Source of the DNA: Panulirus ornatus
Taxonomy: Eukaryota; Arthropoda; Malacostraca; Decapoda; Palinuridae
DNA: 64,000 nucleotides
Assembly: GCF_036320965.1 (NCBI RefSeq)
Contig: NC_092262.1
Coordinates: 7,644,072 to 7,708,071, forward strand
Direction: 5' to 3'
The notes under the pieces: generated by a model
Told to the model about the DNA's origin: nothing
Database searches by the model: none
What the model saw: only the letters and a program-made list of their open reading frames with translations
Shown: one piece after another, positions 46,202 to 59,465 of the stretch
Position numbering within the stretch: position 1 is the stretch's first letter
Layout of the letters: each line of letters opens with the position of its first letter
Translations under genes and position numbers: made by a program

Positions 46202-46654
46202 TCAGACATGGCTCTCTACATATTGGTTGGTCATGTGAACTCGAAACCTATCGACCCGCTAAGGTCAGGTCATCAAAGGCCGTCGTGGCTCTACTTACTG
46301 ACTGGTCATGTGAACTCGAAACCTATCGATCCGCTAAGGTCAGGTCATCAAAGGCCGTCGTGGCTCTACTTACTGACTGGTCATGTGAACTCGAAGGCCA
46401 TCGACTGTTAGCTTAGGTCAGGTCATCATCAAAGGCCCTCTTGGCTCTTTACTTACTGGTTGGTCGTGTGAACTCGAAGTCTATCGACCGCGAAGGTCAG
46501 GTCATTAAAGGCCCTCATGACTATCTACTTCCTGATTGGTCGTGTGAACTCGAAGTCTATCGACCGCCAAGGTCAGGTCATCAATAAAGGCCGGTGTGGC
46601 TCTACTTACTGGTTGGTTATGTGAACTCGAGGCCCATCGACCGCGAAGGTCAGG
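46202..46654 (+). repeat. 75-bp satellite, diverged left edge
   Basis: One degenerate unit (46202), two canonical units (46270, 46345), then three diverged units: 46423 (79 bp, TCATCATCAAAGGCCCTC), 46502 (76 bp, TCATTAAAGGCCCTCATG) and 46578 (77 bp, TCATCAATAAAGGCCGG). The three diverged units are the first occurrence of the cassette that recurs at 47630 and 50861. Confidence 0.95.
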
Positions 46655-47629
46655 TCATTAAAGGCCGTCGTGGCTCTACTTACTGACTGGTCATGTGAAC
46701 TCGAAACCTATCGACCCGCTAAGGTCAGGTCATCAAAGGCCGTCGTGGCTCTACTTACTGACTGGTCATGTGAACTCGAAACCTATCGACCCGCTAAGGT
46801 CAGGTCATCAAAGGCCGTCGTGGCTCTACTTACTGACTGGTCATGTGAACTCGAAACCTATCGACCCGCTAAGGTCAGGTCATCAAAGGCCGTCGTGGCT
46901 CTACTTACTGACTGGTCATGTGAACTCGAAACCTATCGACCCGCTAAGGTCAGGTCATCAAAGGCCGTCGTGGCTCTACTTACTGACTGGTCATGTGAAC
47001 TCGAAACCTATCGACCCGCTAAGGTCAGGTCATCAAAGGCCGTCGTGGCTCTACTTACTGACTGGTCATGTGAACTCGAAACCTATCGACCCGCTAAGGT
47101 CAGGTCATCAAAGGCCGTCGTGGCTCTACTTACTGACTGGTCATGTGAACTCGAAACCTATCGACCCGCTAAGGTCAGGTCATCAAAGGCCGTCGTGGCT
47201 CTACTTACTGACTGGTCATGTGAACTCGAAACCTATCGACCCGCTAAGGTCAGGTCATCAAAGGCCGTCGTGGCTCTACTTACTGACTGGTCATGTGAAC
47301 TCGAAACCTATCGACCCGCTAAGGTCAGGTCATCAAAGGCCGTCGTGGCTCTACTTACTGACTGGTCATGTGAACTCGAAACCTATCGACCCGCTAAGGT
47401 CAGGTCATCAAAGGCCGTCGTGGCTCTACTTACTGACTGGTCATGTGAACTCGAAACCTATCGACCCGCTAAGGTCAGGTCATCAAAGGCCGTCGTGGCT
47501 CTACTTACTGACTGGTCATGTGAACTCGAAACCTATCGACCCGCTAAGGTCAGGTCATCAAAGGCCGTCGTGGCTCTACTTACTGACTGGTCATGTGAAC
47601 TCGAAACCTATCGACCCGCTAAGGTCAGG
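46655..47629 (+). repeat. 75-bp satellite, block 1: exactly 13 units
   Basis: Unit: TCATCAAAGGCCGTCGTGGC, TCTACTTACTGACTGGTCAT, GTGAACTCGAAACCTATCGA, then CCCGCTAAGGTCAGG. All 13 units carry C at the CCCGCT position; apart from TCATTAAA in the first unit no other difference was seen. Confidence 0.97.
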
Positions 47630-47860
47630 TCATCATCAAAGGCCCTCTTGGCTCTTTACTTACTGGTTGGTCGTGTGAACTCGAAGTCTATCGACCGCGA
47701 AGGTCAGGTCATTAAAGGCCCTCATGACTATCTACTTCCTGATTGGTCGTGTGAACTCGAAGTCTATCGACCGCGAAGGTCAGGTCATTAAAGGCCCTCA
47801 TGACTATCTACTTCCTGATTGGTCGTGTGAACTCGAAGTCTATCGACCGCCAAGGTCAGG
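47630..47860 (+). repeat. Satellite cassette, second occurrence
   Basis: Three variant units of 79, 76 and 76 bp: CCCTCTTGGCTCTTTACTTA, then two with CCCTCATGACTATCTACTTC, CTGATTGGTCGTGTG and GAAGTCTATCGACCGC. The last ends CGCCAAGG instead of CGCGAAGG. Confidence 0.95.
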
Positions 47861-50860
47861 TCATCAAAGGCCGTCGTGGCTCTACTTACTGACTGGTCAT
47901 GTGAACTCGAAACCTATCGACCCGCTAAGGTCAGGTCATCAAAGGCCGTCGTGGCTCTACTTACTGACTGGTCATGTGAACTCGAAACCTATCGACCCGC
48001 TAAGGTCAGGTCATCAAAGGCCGTCGTGGCTCTACTTACTGACTGGTCATGTGAACTCGAAACCTATCGACCCGCTAAGGTCAGGTCATCAAAGGCCGTC
48101 GTGGCTCTACTTACTGACTGGTCATGTGAACTCGAAACCTATCGACCCGCTAAGGTCAGGTCATCAAAGGCCGTCGTGGCTCTACTTACTGACTGGTCAT
48201 GTGAACTCGAAACCTATCGACCCGCTAAGGTCAGGTCATCAAAGGCCGTCGTGGCTCTACTTACTGACTGGTCATGTGAACTCGAAACCTATCGACCCGC
48301 TAAGGTCAGGTCATCAAAGGCCGTCGTGGCTCTACTTACTGACTGGTCATGTGAACTCGAAACCTATCGACCCGCTAAGGTCAGGTCATCAAAGGCCGTC
48401 GTGGCTCTACTTACTGACTGGTCATGTGAACTCGAAACCTATCGACCCGCTAAGGTCAGGTCATCAAAGGCCGTCGTGGCTCTACTTACTGACTGGTCAT
48501 GTGAACTCGAAACCTATCGATCCGCTAAGGTCAGGTCATCAAAGGCCGTCGTGGCTCTACTTACTGACTGGTCATGTGAACTCGAAACCTATCGATCCGC
48601 TAAGGTCAGGTCATCAAAGGCCGTCGTGGCTCTACTTACTGACTGGTCATGTGAACTCGAAACCTATCGACCCGCTAAGGTCAGGTCATCAAAGGCCGTC
48701 GTGGCTCTACTTACTGACTGGTCATGTGAACTCGAAACCTATCGACCCGCTAAGGTCAGGTCATCAAAGGCCGTCGTGGCTCTACTTACTGACTGGTCAT
48801 GTGAACTCGAAACCTATCGACCCGCTAAGGTCAGGTCATCAAAGGCCGTCGTGGCTCTACTTACTGACTGGTCATGTGAACTCGAAACCTATCGACCCGC
48901 TAAGGTCAGGTCATCAAAGGCCGTCGTGGCTCTACTTACTGACTGGTCATGTGAACTCGAAACCTATCGACCCGCTAAGGTCAGGTCATCAAAGGCCGTC
49001 GTGGCTCTACTTACTGACTGGTCATGTGAACTCGAAACCTATCGATCCGCTAAGGTCAGGTCATCAAAGGCCGTCGTGGCTCTACTTACTGACTGGTCAT
49101 GTGAACTCGAAACCTATCGATCCGCTAAGGTCAGGTCATCAAAGGCCGTCGTGGCTCTACTTACTGACTGGTCATGTGAACTCGAAACCTATCGACCCGC
49201 TAAGGTCAGGTCATCAAAGGCCGTCGTGGCTCTACTTACTGACTGGTCATGTGAACTCGAAACCTATCGACCCGCTAAGGTCAGGTCATCAAAGGCCGTC
49301 GTGGCTCTACTTACTGACTGGTCATGTGAACTCGAAACCTATCGACCCGCTAAGGTCAGGTCATCAAAGGCCGTCGTGGCTCTACTTACTGACTGGTCAT
49401 GTGAACTCGAAACCTATCGACCCGCTAAGGTCAGGTCATCAAAGGCCGTCGTGGCTCTACTTACTGACTGGTCATGTGAACTCGAAACCTATCGACCCGC
49501 TAAGGTCAGGTCATCAAAGGCCGTCGTGGCTCTACTTACTGACTGGTCATGTGAACTCGAAACCTATCGATCCGCTAAGGTCAGGTCATCAAAGGCCGTC
49601 GTGGCTCTACTTACTGACTGGTCATGTGAACTCGAAACCTATCGACCCGCTAAGGTCAGGTCATCAAAGGCCGTCGTGGCTCTACTTACTGACTGGTCAT
49701 GTGAACTCGAAACCTATCGACCCGCTAAGGTCAGGTCATCAAAGGCCGTCGTGGCTCTACTTACTGACTGGTCATGTGAACTCGAAACCTATCGACCCGC
49801 TAAGGTCAGGTCATCAAAGGCCGTCGTGGCTCTACTTACTGACTGGTCATGTGAACTCGAAACCTATCGATCCGCTAAGGTCAGGTCATCAAAGGCCGTC
49901 GTGGCTCTACTTACTGACTGGTCATGTGAACTCGAAACCTATCGATCCGCTAAGGTCAGGTCATCAAAGGCCGTCGTGGCTCTACTTACTGACTGGTCAT
50001 GTGAACTCGAAACCTATCGACCCGCTAAGGTCAGGTCATCAAAGGCCGTCGTGGCTCTACTTACTGACTGGTCATGTGAACTCGAAACCTATCGATCCGC
50101 TAAGGTCAGGTCATCAAAGGCCGTCGTGGCTCTACTTACTGACTGGTCATGTGAACTCGAAACCTATCGATCCGCTAAGGTCAGGTCATCAAAGGCCGTC
50201 GTGGCTCTACTTACTGACTGGTCATGTGAACTCGAAACCTATCGACCCGCTAAGGTCAGGTCATCAAAGGCCGTCGTGGCTCTACTTACTGACTGGTCAT
50301 GTGAACTCGAAACCTATCGACCCGCTAAGGTCAGGTCATCAAAGGCCGTCGTGGCTCTACTTACTGACTGGTCATGTGAACTCGAAACCTATCGACCCGC
50401 TAAGGTCAGGTCATCAAAGGCCGTCGTGGCTCTACTTACTGACTGGTCATGTGAACTCGAAACCTATCGATCCGCTAAGGTCAGGTCATCAAAGGCCGTC
50501 GTGGCTCTACTTACTGACTGGTCATGTGAACTCGAAACCTATCGACCCGCTAAGGTCAGGTCATCAAAGGCCGTCGTGGCTCTACTTACTGACTGGTCAT
50601 GTGAACTCGAAACCTATCGATCCGCTAAGGTCAGGTCATCAAAGGCCGTCGTGGCTCTACTTACTGACTGGTCATGTGAACTCGAAACCTATCGACCCGC
50701 TAAGGTCAGGTCATCAAAGGCCGTCGTGGCTCTACTTACTGACTGGTCATGTGAACTCGAAACCTATCGACCCGCTAAGGTCAGGTCATCAAAGGCCGTC
50801 GTGGCTCTACTTACTGACTGGTCATGTGAACTCGAAACCTATCGACCCGCTAAGGTCAGG
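47861..50860 (+). repeat. 75-bp satellite, block 2: exactly 40 units
   Basis: All units are 75 bp. Eleven carry TCCGCT instead of CCCGCT; counting from the left they are units 9, 10, 16, 17, 23, 27, 28, 30, 31, 35 and 37. Confidence 0.97.
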
Positions 50861-51090
50861 TCATCATCAAAGGCCCTCTTGGCTCTTTACTTACTGGTTG
50901 GTCGTGTGAACTCGAAGTCTATCGACCGCGAAGGTCAGGTCATTAAAGGCCCTCATGACTATCTACTTCCTGATTGGTCGTGTGAACTCGAAGTCTATCG
51001 ACCGCGAAGGTCAGGTCATTAAAGGCCCTCATGACTATCTACTTCCTGATTGGTCGTGTGAACTCGAAGTCTATCGACCGCCAGGTCAGG
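50861..51090 (+). repeat. Satellite cassette, third occurrence
   Basis: Same three variant units as at 47630 but 230 bp, with one A lost in CGCCAGGTCAGG at the right edge. Confidence 0.95.
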
Positions 51091-54000
51091 TCATCAAAGG
51101 CCGTCGTGGCTCTACTTACTGACTGGTCATGTGAACTCGAAACCTATCGACCCGCTAAGGTCAGGTCATCAAAGGCCGTCGTGGCTCTACTTACTGACTG
51201 GTCATGTGAACTCGAAACCTATCGACCCGCTAAGGTCAGGTCATCAAAGGCCGTCGTGGCTCTACTTACTGACTGGTCATGTGAACTCGAAACCTATCGA
51301 CCCGCTAAGGTCAGGTCATCAAAGGCCGTCGTGGCTCTACTTACTGACTGGTCATGTGAACTCGAAACCTATCGACCCGCTAAGGTCAGGTCATCAAAGG
51401 CCGTCGTGGCTCTACTTACTGACTGGTCATGTGAACTCGAAACCTATCGACCCGCTAAGGTCAGGTCATCAAAGGCCGTCGTGGCTCTACTTACTGACTG
51501 GTCATGTGAACTCGAAACCTATCGACCCGCTAAGGTCAGGTCATCAAAGGCCGTCGTGGCTCTACTTACTGACTGGTCATGTGAACTCGAAACCTATCGA
51601 CCCGCTAAGGTCAGGTCATCAAAGGCCGTCGTGGCTCTACTTACTGACTGGTCATGTGAACTCGAAACCTATCGACCCGCTAAGGTCAGGTCATCAAAGG
51701 CCGTCGTGGCTCTACTTACTGACTGGTCATGTGAACTCGAAACCTATCGACCCGCTAAGGTCAGGTCATCAAAGGCCGTCGTGGCTCTACTTACTGACTG
51801 GTCATGTGAACTCGAAACCTATCGACCCGCTAAGGTCAGGTCATCAAAGGCCGTCGTGGCTCTACTTACTGACTGGTCATGTGAACTCGAAACCTATCGA
51901 CCCGCTAAGGTCAGGTCATCAAAGGCCGTCGTGGCTCTACTTACTGACTGGTCATGTGAACTCGAAACCTATCGACCCGCTAAGGTCAGGTCATCAAAGG
52001 CCGTCGTGGCTCTACTTACTGACTGGTCATGTGAACTCGAAACCTATCGACCCGCTAAGGTCAGGTCATCAAAGGCCGTCGTGGCTCTACTTACTGACTG
52101 GTCATGTGAACTCGAAACCTATCGACCCGCTAAGGTCAGGTCATCAAAGGCCGTCGTGGCTCTACTTACTGACTGGTCATGTGAACTCGAAACCTATCGA
52201 CCCGCTAAGGTCAGGTCATCAAAGGCCGTCGTGGCTCTACTTACTGACTGGTCATGTGAACTCGAAACCTATCGACCCGCTAAGGTCAGGTCATCAAAGG
52301 CCGTCGTGGCTCTACTTACTGACTGGTCATGTGAACTCGAAACCTATCGACCCGCTAAGGTCAGGTCATCAAAGGCCGTCGTGGCTCTACTTACTGACTG
52401 GTCATGTGAACTCGAAACCTATCGACCCGCTAAGGTCAGGTCATCAAAGGCCGTCGTGGCTCTACTTACTGACTGGTCATGTGAACTCGAAACCTATCGA
52501 CCCGCTAAGGTCAGGTCATCAAAGGCCGTCGTGGCTCTACTTACTGACTGGTCATGTGAACTCGAAACCTATCGACCCGCTAAGGTCAGGTCATCAAAGG
52601 CCGTCGTGGCTCTACTTACTGACTGGTCATGTGAACTCGAAACCTATCGACCCGCTAAGGTCAGGTCATCAAAGGCCGTCGTGGCTCTACTTACTGACTG
52701 GTCATGTGAACTCGAAACCTATCGACCCGCTAAGGTCAGGTCATCAAAGGCCGTCGTGGCTCTACTTACTGACTGGTCATGTGAACTCGAAACCTATCGA
52801 CCCGCTAAGGTCAGGTCATCAAAGGCCGTCGTGGCTCTACTTACTGACTGGTCATGTGAACTCGAAACCTATCGACCCGCTAAGGTCAGGTCATCAAAGG
52901 CCGTCGTGGCTCTACTTACTGACTGGTCATGTGAACTCGAAACCTATCGACCCGCTAAGGTCAGGTCATCAAAGGCCGTCGTGGCTCTACTTACTGACTG
53001 GTCATGTGAACTCGAAACCTATCGACCCGCTAAGGTCAGGTCATCAAAGGCCGTCGTGGCTCTACTTACTGACTGGTCATGTGAACTCGAAACCTATCGA
53101 CCCGCTAAGGTCAGGTCATCAAAGGCCGTCGTGGCTCTACTTACTGACTGGTCATGTGAACTCGAAACCTATCGACCCGCTAAGGTCAGGTCATCAAAGG
53201 CCGTCGTGGCTCTACTTACTGACTGGTCATGTGAACTCGAAACCTATCGACCCGCTAAGGTCAGGTCATCAAAGGCCGTCGTGGCTCTACTTACTGACTG
53301 GTCATGTGAACTCGAAACCTATCGACCCGCTAAGGTCAGGTCATCAAAGGCCGTCGTGGCTCTACTTACTGACTGGTCATGTGAACTCGAAACCTATCGA
53401 CCCGCTAAGGTCAGGTCATCAAAGGCCGTCGTGGCTCTACTTACTGACTGGTCATGTGAACTCGAAACCTATCGACCCGCTAAGGTCAGGTCATCAAAGG
53501 CCGTCGTGGCTCTACTTACTGACTGGTCATGTGAACTCGAAACCTATCGACCCGCTAAGGTCAGGTCATCAAAGGCCGTCGTGGCTCTACTTACTGACTG
53601 GTCATGTGAACTCGAAACCTATCGATCCGCTAAGGTCAGGTCATCAAAGGCCGTCGTGGCTCTACTTACTGACTGGTCATGTGAACTCGAAACCTATCGA
53701 CCCGCTAAGGTCAGGTCATCAAAGGCCGTCGTGGCTCTACTTACTGACTGGTCATGTGAACTCGAAACCTATCGACCCGCTAAGGTCAGGTCATCAAAGG
53801 CCGTCGTGGCTCTACTTACTGACTGGTCATGTGAACTCGAAACCTATCGACCCGCTAAGGTCAGGTCATCAAAGGCCGTCGTGGCTCTACTTACTGACTG
53901 GTCATGTGAACTCGAAACCTATCGATCCGCTAAGGTCAGGTCATCAAAGGCCGTCGTGGCTCTACTTACTGACTGGTCATGTGAACTCGAAACCTATCGA

Positions 54001-56107
54001 TCCGCTAAGGTCAGGTCATCAAAGGCCGTCGTGGCTCTACTTACTGACTGGTCATGTGAACTCGAAACCTATCGACCCGCTAAGGTCAGGTCATCAAAGG
54101 CCGTCGTGGCTCTACTTACTGACTGGTCATGTGAACTCGAAACCTATCGACCCGCTAAGGTCAGGTCATCAAAGGCCGTCGTGGCTCTACTTACTGACTG
54201 GTCATGTGAACTCGAAACCTATCGATCCGCTAAGGTCAGGTCATCAAAGGCCGTCGTGGCTCTACTTACTGACTGGTCATGTGAACTCGAAACCTATCGA
54301 CCCGCTAAGGTCAGGTCATCAAAGGCCGTCGTGGCTCTACTTACTGACTGGTCATGTGAACTCGAAACCTATCGACCCGCTAAGGTCAGGTCATCAAAGG
54401 CCGTCGTGGCTCTACTTACTGACTGGTCATGTGAACTCGAAACCTATCGACCCGCTAAGGTCAGGTCATCAAAGGCCGTCGTGGCTCTACTTACTGACTG
54501 GTCATGTGAACTCGAAACCTATCGACCCGCTAAGGTCAGGTCATCAAAGGCCGTCGTGGCTCTACTTACTGACTGGTCATGTGAACTCGAAACCTATCGA
54601 CCCGCTAAGGTCAGGTCATCAAAGGCCGTCGTGGCTCTACTTACTGACTGGTCATGTGAACTCGAAACCTATCGACCCGCTAAGGTCAGGTCATCAAAGG
54701 CCGTCGTGGCTCTACTTACTGACTGGTCATGTGAACTCGAAACCTATCGACCCGCTAAGGTCAGGTCATCAAAGGCCGTCGTGGCTCTACTTACTGACTG
54801 GTCATGTGAACTCGAAACCTATCGACCCGCTAAGGTCAGGTCATCAAAGGCCGTCGTGGCTCTACTTACTGACTGGTCATGTGAACTCGAAACCTATCGA
54901 TCCGCTAAGGTCAGGTCATCAAAGGCCGTCGTGGCTCTACTTACTGACTGGTCATGTGAACTCGAAACCTATCGACCCGCTAAGGTCAGGTCATCAAAGG
55001 CCGTCGTGGCTCTACTTACTGACTGGTCATGTGAACTCGAAACCTATCGACCCGCTAAGGTCAGGTCATCAAAGGCCGTCGTGGCTCTACTTACTGACTG
55101 GTCATGTGAACTCGAAACCTATCGACCCGCTAAGGTCAGGTCATCAAAGGCCGTCGTGGCTCTACTTACTGACTGGTCATGTGAACTCGAAACCTATCGA
55201 CCCGCTAAGGTCAGGTCATCAAAGGCCGTCGTGGCTCTACTTACTGACTGGTCATGTGAACTCGAAACCTATCGACCCGCTAAGGTCAGGTCATCAAAGG
55301 CCGTCGTGGCTCTACTTACTGACTGGTCATGTGAACTCGAAACCTATCGACCCGCTAAGGTCAGGTCATCAAAGGCCGTCGTGGCTCTACTTACTGACTG
55401 GTCATGTGAACTCGAAACCTATCGACCCGCTAAGGTCAGGTCATCAAAGGCCGTCGTGGCTCTACTTACTGACTGGTCATGTGAACTCGAAACCTATCGA
55501 CCCGCTAAGGTCAGGTCATCAAAGGCCGTCGTGGCTCTACTTACTGACTGGTCATGTGAACTCGAAACCTATCGACCCGCTAAGGTCAGGTCATCAAAGG
55601 CCGTCGTGGCTCTACTTACTGACTGGTCATGTGAACTCGAAACCTATCGACCCGCTAAGGTCAGGTCATCAAAGGCCGTCGTGGCTCTACTTACTGACTG
55701 GTCATGTGAACTCGAAACCTATCGACCCGCTAAGGTCAGGTCATCAAAGGCCGTCGTGGCTCTACTTACTGACTGGTCATGTGAACTCGAAACCTATCGA
55801 CCCGCTAAGGTCAGGTCATCAAAGGCCGTCGTGGCTCTACTTACTGACTGGTCATGTGAACTCGAAACCTATCGACCCGCTAAGGTCAGGTCATCAAAGG
55901 CCGTCGTGGCTCTACTTACTGACTGGTCATGTGAACTCGAAACCTATCGATCCGCTAAGGTCAGGTCATCAAAGGCCGTCGTGGCTCTACTTACTGACTG
56001 GTCATGTGAACTCGAAACCTATCGACCCGCTAAGGTCAGGTCATCAAAGGCCGTCGTGGCTCTACTTACTGACTGGTCATGTGAACTCGAAACCTATCGA
56101 CCCGCTA
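51091..56107 (+). repeat. 75-bp satellite, block 3: 66 units plus a partial
   Basis: The first 33 units are uniform. TCCGCT variants occur at 53626, 53926, 54001, 54226, 54901 and 55951. The last unit (56041) is cut at CCCGCTAGGG, where the 31-bp array starts. Two plus-strand frames are open through the block because 75 is divisible by three and the unit has no stop in them; this is not evidence of coding. Confidence 0.97.
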
Positions 56108-56875
56108 GGGATATTCCTCCTGCTCCCAGGTGATATTCCTCCACTGCCCCCAGGGGTGGGATATTCCTCCGCTGCCTCCCAGGGGTGGGATATTCCTCCG
56201 CTGCCTCCCAGAGGGGAATATTCCTCCGTAGCCTCCCAGGGGAGAGTAATATTCCCCCATAACCTCTAGGGGAGGCAAATATTCCTCCGTAGCCTCCCAG
56301 GGGAGAGTAATATTCCCCCATAGCCTCCCAGGGGAGGGGAATATTCCACCGCTGCCTCCCAGGGGAGAGTAATATTTCCCCATAGCCTCCCAGGGGAGGG
56401 GAATATTCCACCGCTGCCTCCCAGGGGTGAGTAATATTCCCCCATAGCCTCCAGGGGAGGGGAATATTCCTCCGTAGCCTCCCAGGGGAGAGTAATATTC
56501 CCCCATAGCACCCAGGGGAGGCAAATATTCCTCCGTAGCCTCCCAGGGGAGAGTAATATTTCCCCATAGCCTCCCAGGGGAGGGGAATATTCCTCCGTAG
56601 CCACCCAGGGGAGAGTAATATTTCCCCATAGCCTCCCAGGGGAGGGGAATATTCCACCGCTGCCTCCCAGGGGTGAGTAATATTCCCCCATAGCCTCCAG
56701 GGGAGGGGAATATTCCTCCGTAGCCTCCCAGGGGAGAGTAATATTCCCCCATAGCACCCAGGGGAGGCAAATATTCCTCCGTAGCCTCCCAGGGGAGAGT
56801 AATATTTCCCCATAGCCTCCCAGGGGAGGGGAATATTCCACCGCTGCCTCCCAGAGGTTGGGGTATTCCCCCGCC
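56108..56875 (+). repeat. 31-bp minisatellite with 62-bp and ~247-bp higher order
   Basis: Units alternate between ATTCCTCCGTAGCCTCCCAG plus GGGAGAGTAAT and ATTCCCCCATAGCCTCCCAG plus GGGAGGGGAAT. The stretch from ATTCCACCGCTGCC at about 56405 to 56640 is repeated from about 56651. The left-most units are shorter (~29 bp) and diverged. Confidence 0.93.
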
Positions 56876-57665
<790 letters not shown>

Positions 57666-57667
57666 CT

Positions 57668-57805
57668 TTGTCGCTGTCTCCCGCGTTTGCGAGGTAGCGC
57701 AAGGAAACAGACGAAAGAAATGGCCCAACCCCCCCCCATACACATGTATATACATACGTCCACACACGCAAATATACATACCTACACAGCTTTCCATGGT
57801 TTACC

Positions 57806-57807
<2 letters not shown>
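57668..57807 (-). mobile_element. LINE 3' UTR copy, short form, cut by (TA)n
   Basis: Plus-strand reading TTGTCGCTGTCTCCCGCG to TTTCCATGGTTTACCCCA. The UTR is interrupted at GGGGTAAACC by the TA tract that follows. Confidence 0.85.

Positions 57808-57879
<72 letters not shown>
57808..57879. repeat. (TA)n joining LINE UTR to family C
   Basis: LINE UTR on the left, family C (ACCAAATGGCGTCC) on the right, no other sequence between. Confidence 0.97.
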
Positions 57880-57881
<2 letters not shown>

Positions 57882-58025
57882 ACCAAATGGCGTCCTAGCT
57901 TCGTCTCTTCGATGTATATCAACTGCCTGTTATATTTCTCTCTTGTGTCTCCCCTGATGATGTGATTACTACACGAAAGTGCACTTGGGAACTTTTCGTG
58001 TTACATTTTCCCCGTGGACTCACAG

Positions 58026-58027
<2 letters not shown>
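57880..58027 (+). repeat. Family C copy
   Basis: From CTACCAAATGGCGTCCTAGC to CCCCGTGGACTCACAGGAAT, lacking the GATCACGCG end, which is replaced by (TA)n. Confidence 0.88.

Positions 58028-58101
<74 letters not shown>
58027..58101. repeat. (TA)n tract
   Basis: Ends at TGATTACACGACCG. Confidence 0.97.
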
Positions 58102-58104
<3 letters not shown>

Positions 58105-58415
58105 TACACGACCGTGAGATGTTATTTATTCCCAGAATATCAGCCTGCCTCTCAGTCATAAACAAACCTGGTTCGATCCTTTCTCGCAGAACGGATCTCA
58201 CAAGCCGGTTAAACAAGCACGAACCCGTAGTCCTGACACAGAATGAAAATAAATAACCGATATTTACCATATGTTTTTTTCCCTTTTAAAATAATATGCA
58301 AACCTGGCTATTTTTCCATTTTCTTTTCCAAGGTACCTCGTAAAACACACGGCTGGTGTCTTGTTTATCCTAGGATAAGAGTCGCCCCCCCCCCCACAGA
58401 CTTTCAGTCACAAAT
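58102..58415. other. Spacer with possible pol III B-box
   Basis: ACCTGGTTCGATCCTTTC (58170-58187) is a B-box match preceded by TATCAGCCTGCCTCTCAGTC; a SINE relic is possible but unsupported by a second copy. Confidence 0.35.

Positions 58416-58472
<57 letters not shown>
58416..58472. repeat. (GT)n microsatellite
   Basis: About 28 GT units. Confidence 0.97.
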
Positions 58473-58474
<2 letters not shown>

Positions 58475-58739
58475 GACGCGTCCTCACAGGGTGCAGACTG
58501 CATTTTATAAAGGCCAGGGCTGGATGATTTCTACCAGGACGTGGCAAGGCCTTGGCCAAGGTCTTCCCCCCTCCTCTACTCCTCCTCCTCCTCCGCCGCA
58601 TCAGCATCACCTGACCGCTCCCCAGCGGCGCTCACCAACCCTCTCACACCCTCAGCCTCTCCCACCTCTCGCCTCCTCCCACCCATTCCTACACCAGCTG
58701 GCCAGGAAAGGTTTGGCCCCCCTTGGGCATGACGGTACG

Positions 58740-59345
58740 GTCGACGGGCACCAAGGTAAGACCCTCCGACCACGACATTACAGCCTTGACGACGACCGTG
58801 CGACCCTCGAGCACGGACGTTACAGCCATAACTACGACGGTCCGACCCTCGAGCACGGACGTTACAGCCATAACTACGACGGTCCGACCCTCGAGCACGG
58901 ACGTTACAGCCATAACTACGACGGTCCGACCCTCGAGCACGGACGTTACAGCCATAACTACGACGGTCCGACCCTCGAGCACGGACGTTACAGCCATAAC
59001 TACGACGGTCCGACCCTCGAGCACGGACGTTACAGCCATAACTACGACGGTCCGACCCTCGAGCACGGACGTTACAGCCATAACTACGACGGTCCGACCC
59101 TCGAGCACGGACGTTACAGCCATAACTACGACGGTCCGACCCTCGAGCACGGACGTTACAGCCATAACTACGACGGTCCGACCCTCGAGCACGGACGTTA
59201 CAGCCATAACTACGACGGTCCGACCCTCGAGCACGGACGTTACAGCCATAACTACGACGGTCCGACCCTCGAGCACGGACGTTACACCCTTAACTACGAC
59301 GCTACGACCCTTAAGCACGACGTTACACCCTTAACTACGACGGTA
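58740..59345 (+). repeat. 42-bp array of the 21-bp superfamily, ~12 units
   Basis: Units of CTACGACGGTCCGACCCTCG, AGCACGGACGTTACAGCCAT and AA. The first half matches the superfamily (ACGACGGTCCGACCCTCGAGCACG); the second is diverged. The inner units appear identical. Looser single units continue to about 59465. Confidence 0.95.
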
Positions 59346-59465
59346 CGACCCGCGAACAGGACGTTCCTGACCACAACGGTACGATCCTTGACCACATTAC
59401 GACCCGCGAACTCGACACTACGACCCGCGAACACGACAACCCCCTGGCCACGACTCACGACCCTT

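Noticed and set aside
46670..56269. Giant plus-strand open frames (up to ~1700 codons) over the 75-bp satellite
   Set aside because: Unit length is 25 codons, so any frame without a stop in one unit stays open throughout. A random 25-codon unit is stop-free about 30% of the time per frame, so two open frames of six is expected. Starts and stops coincide with array edges and variant cassettes.
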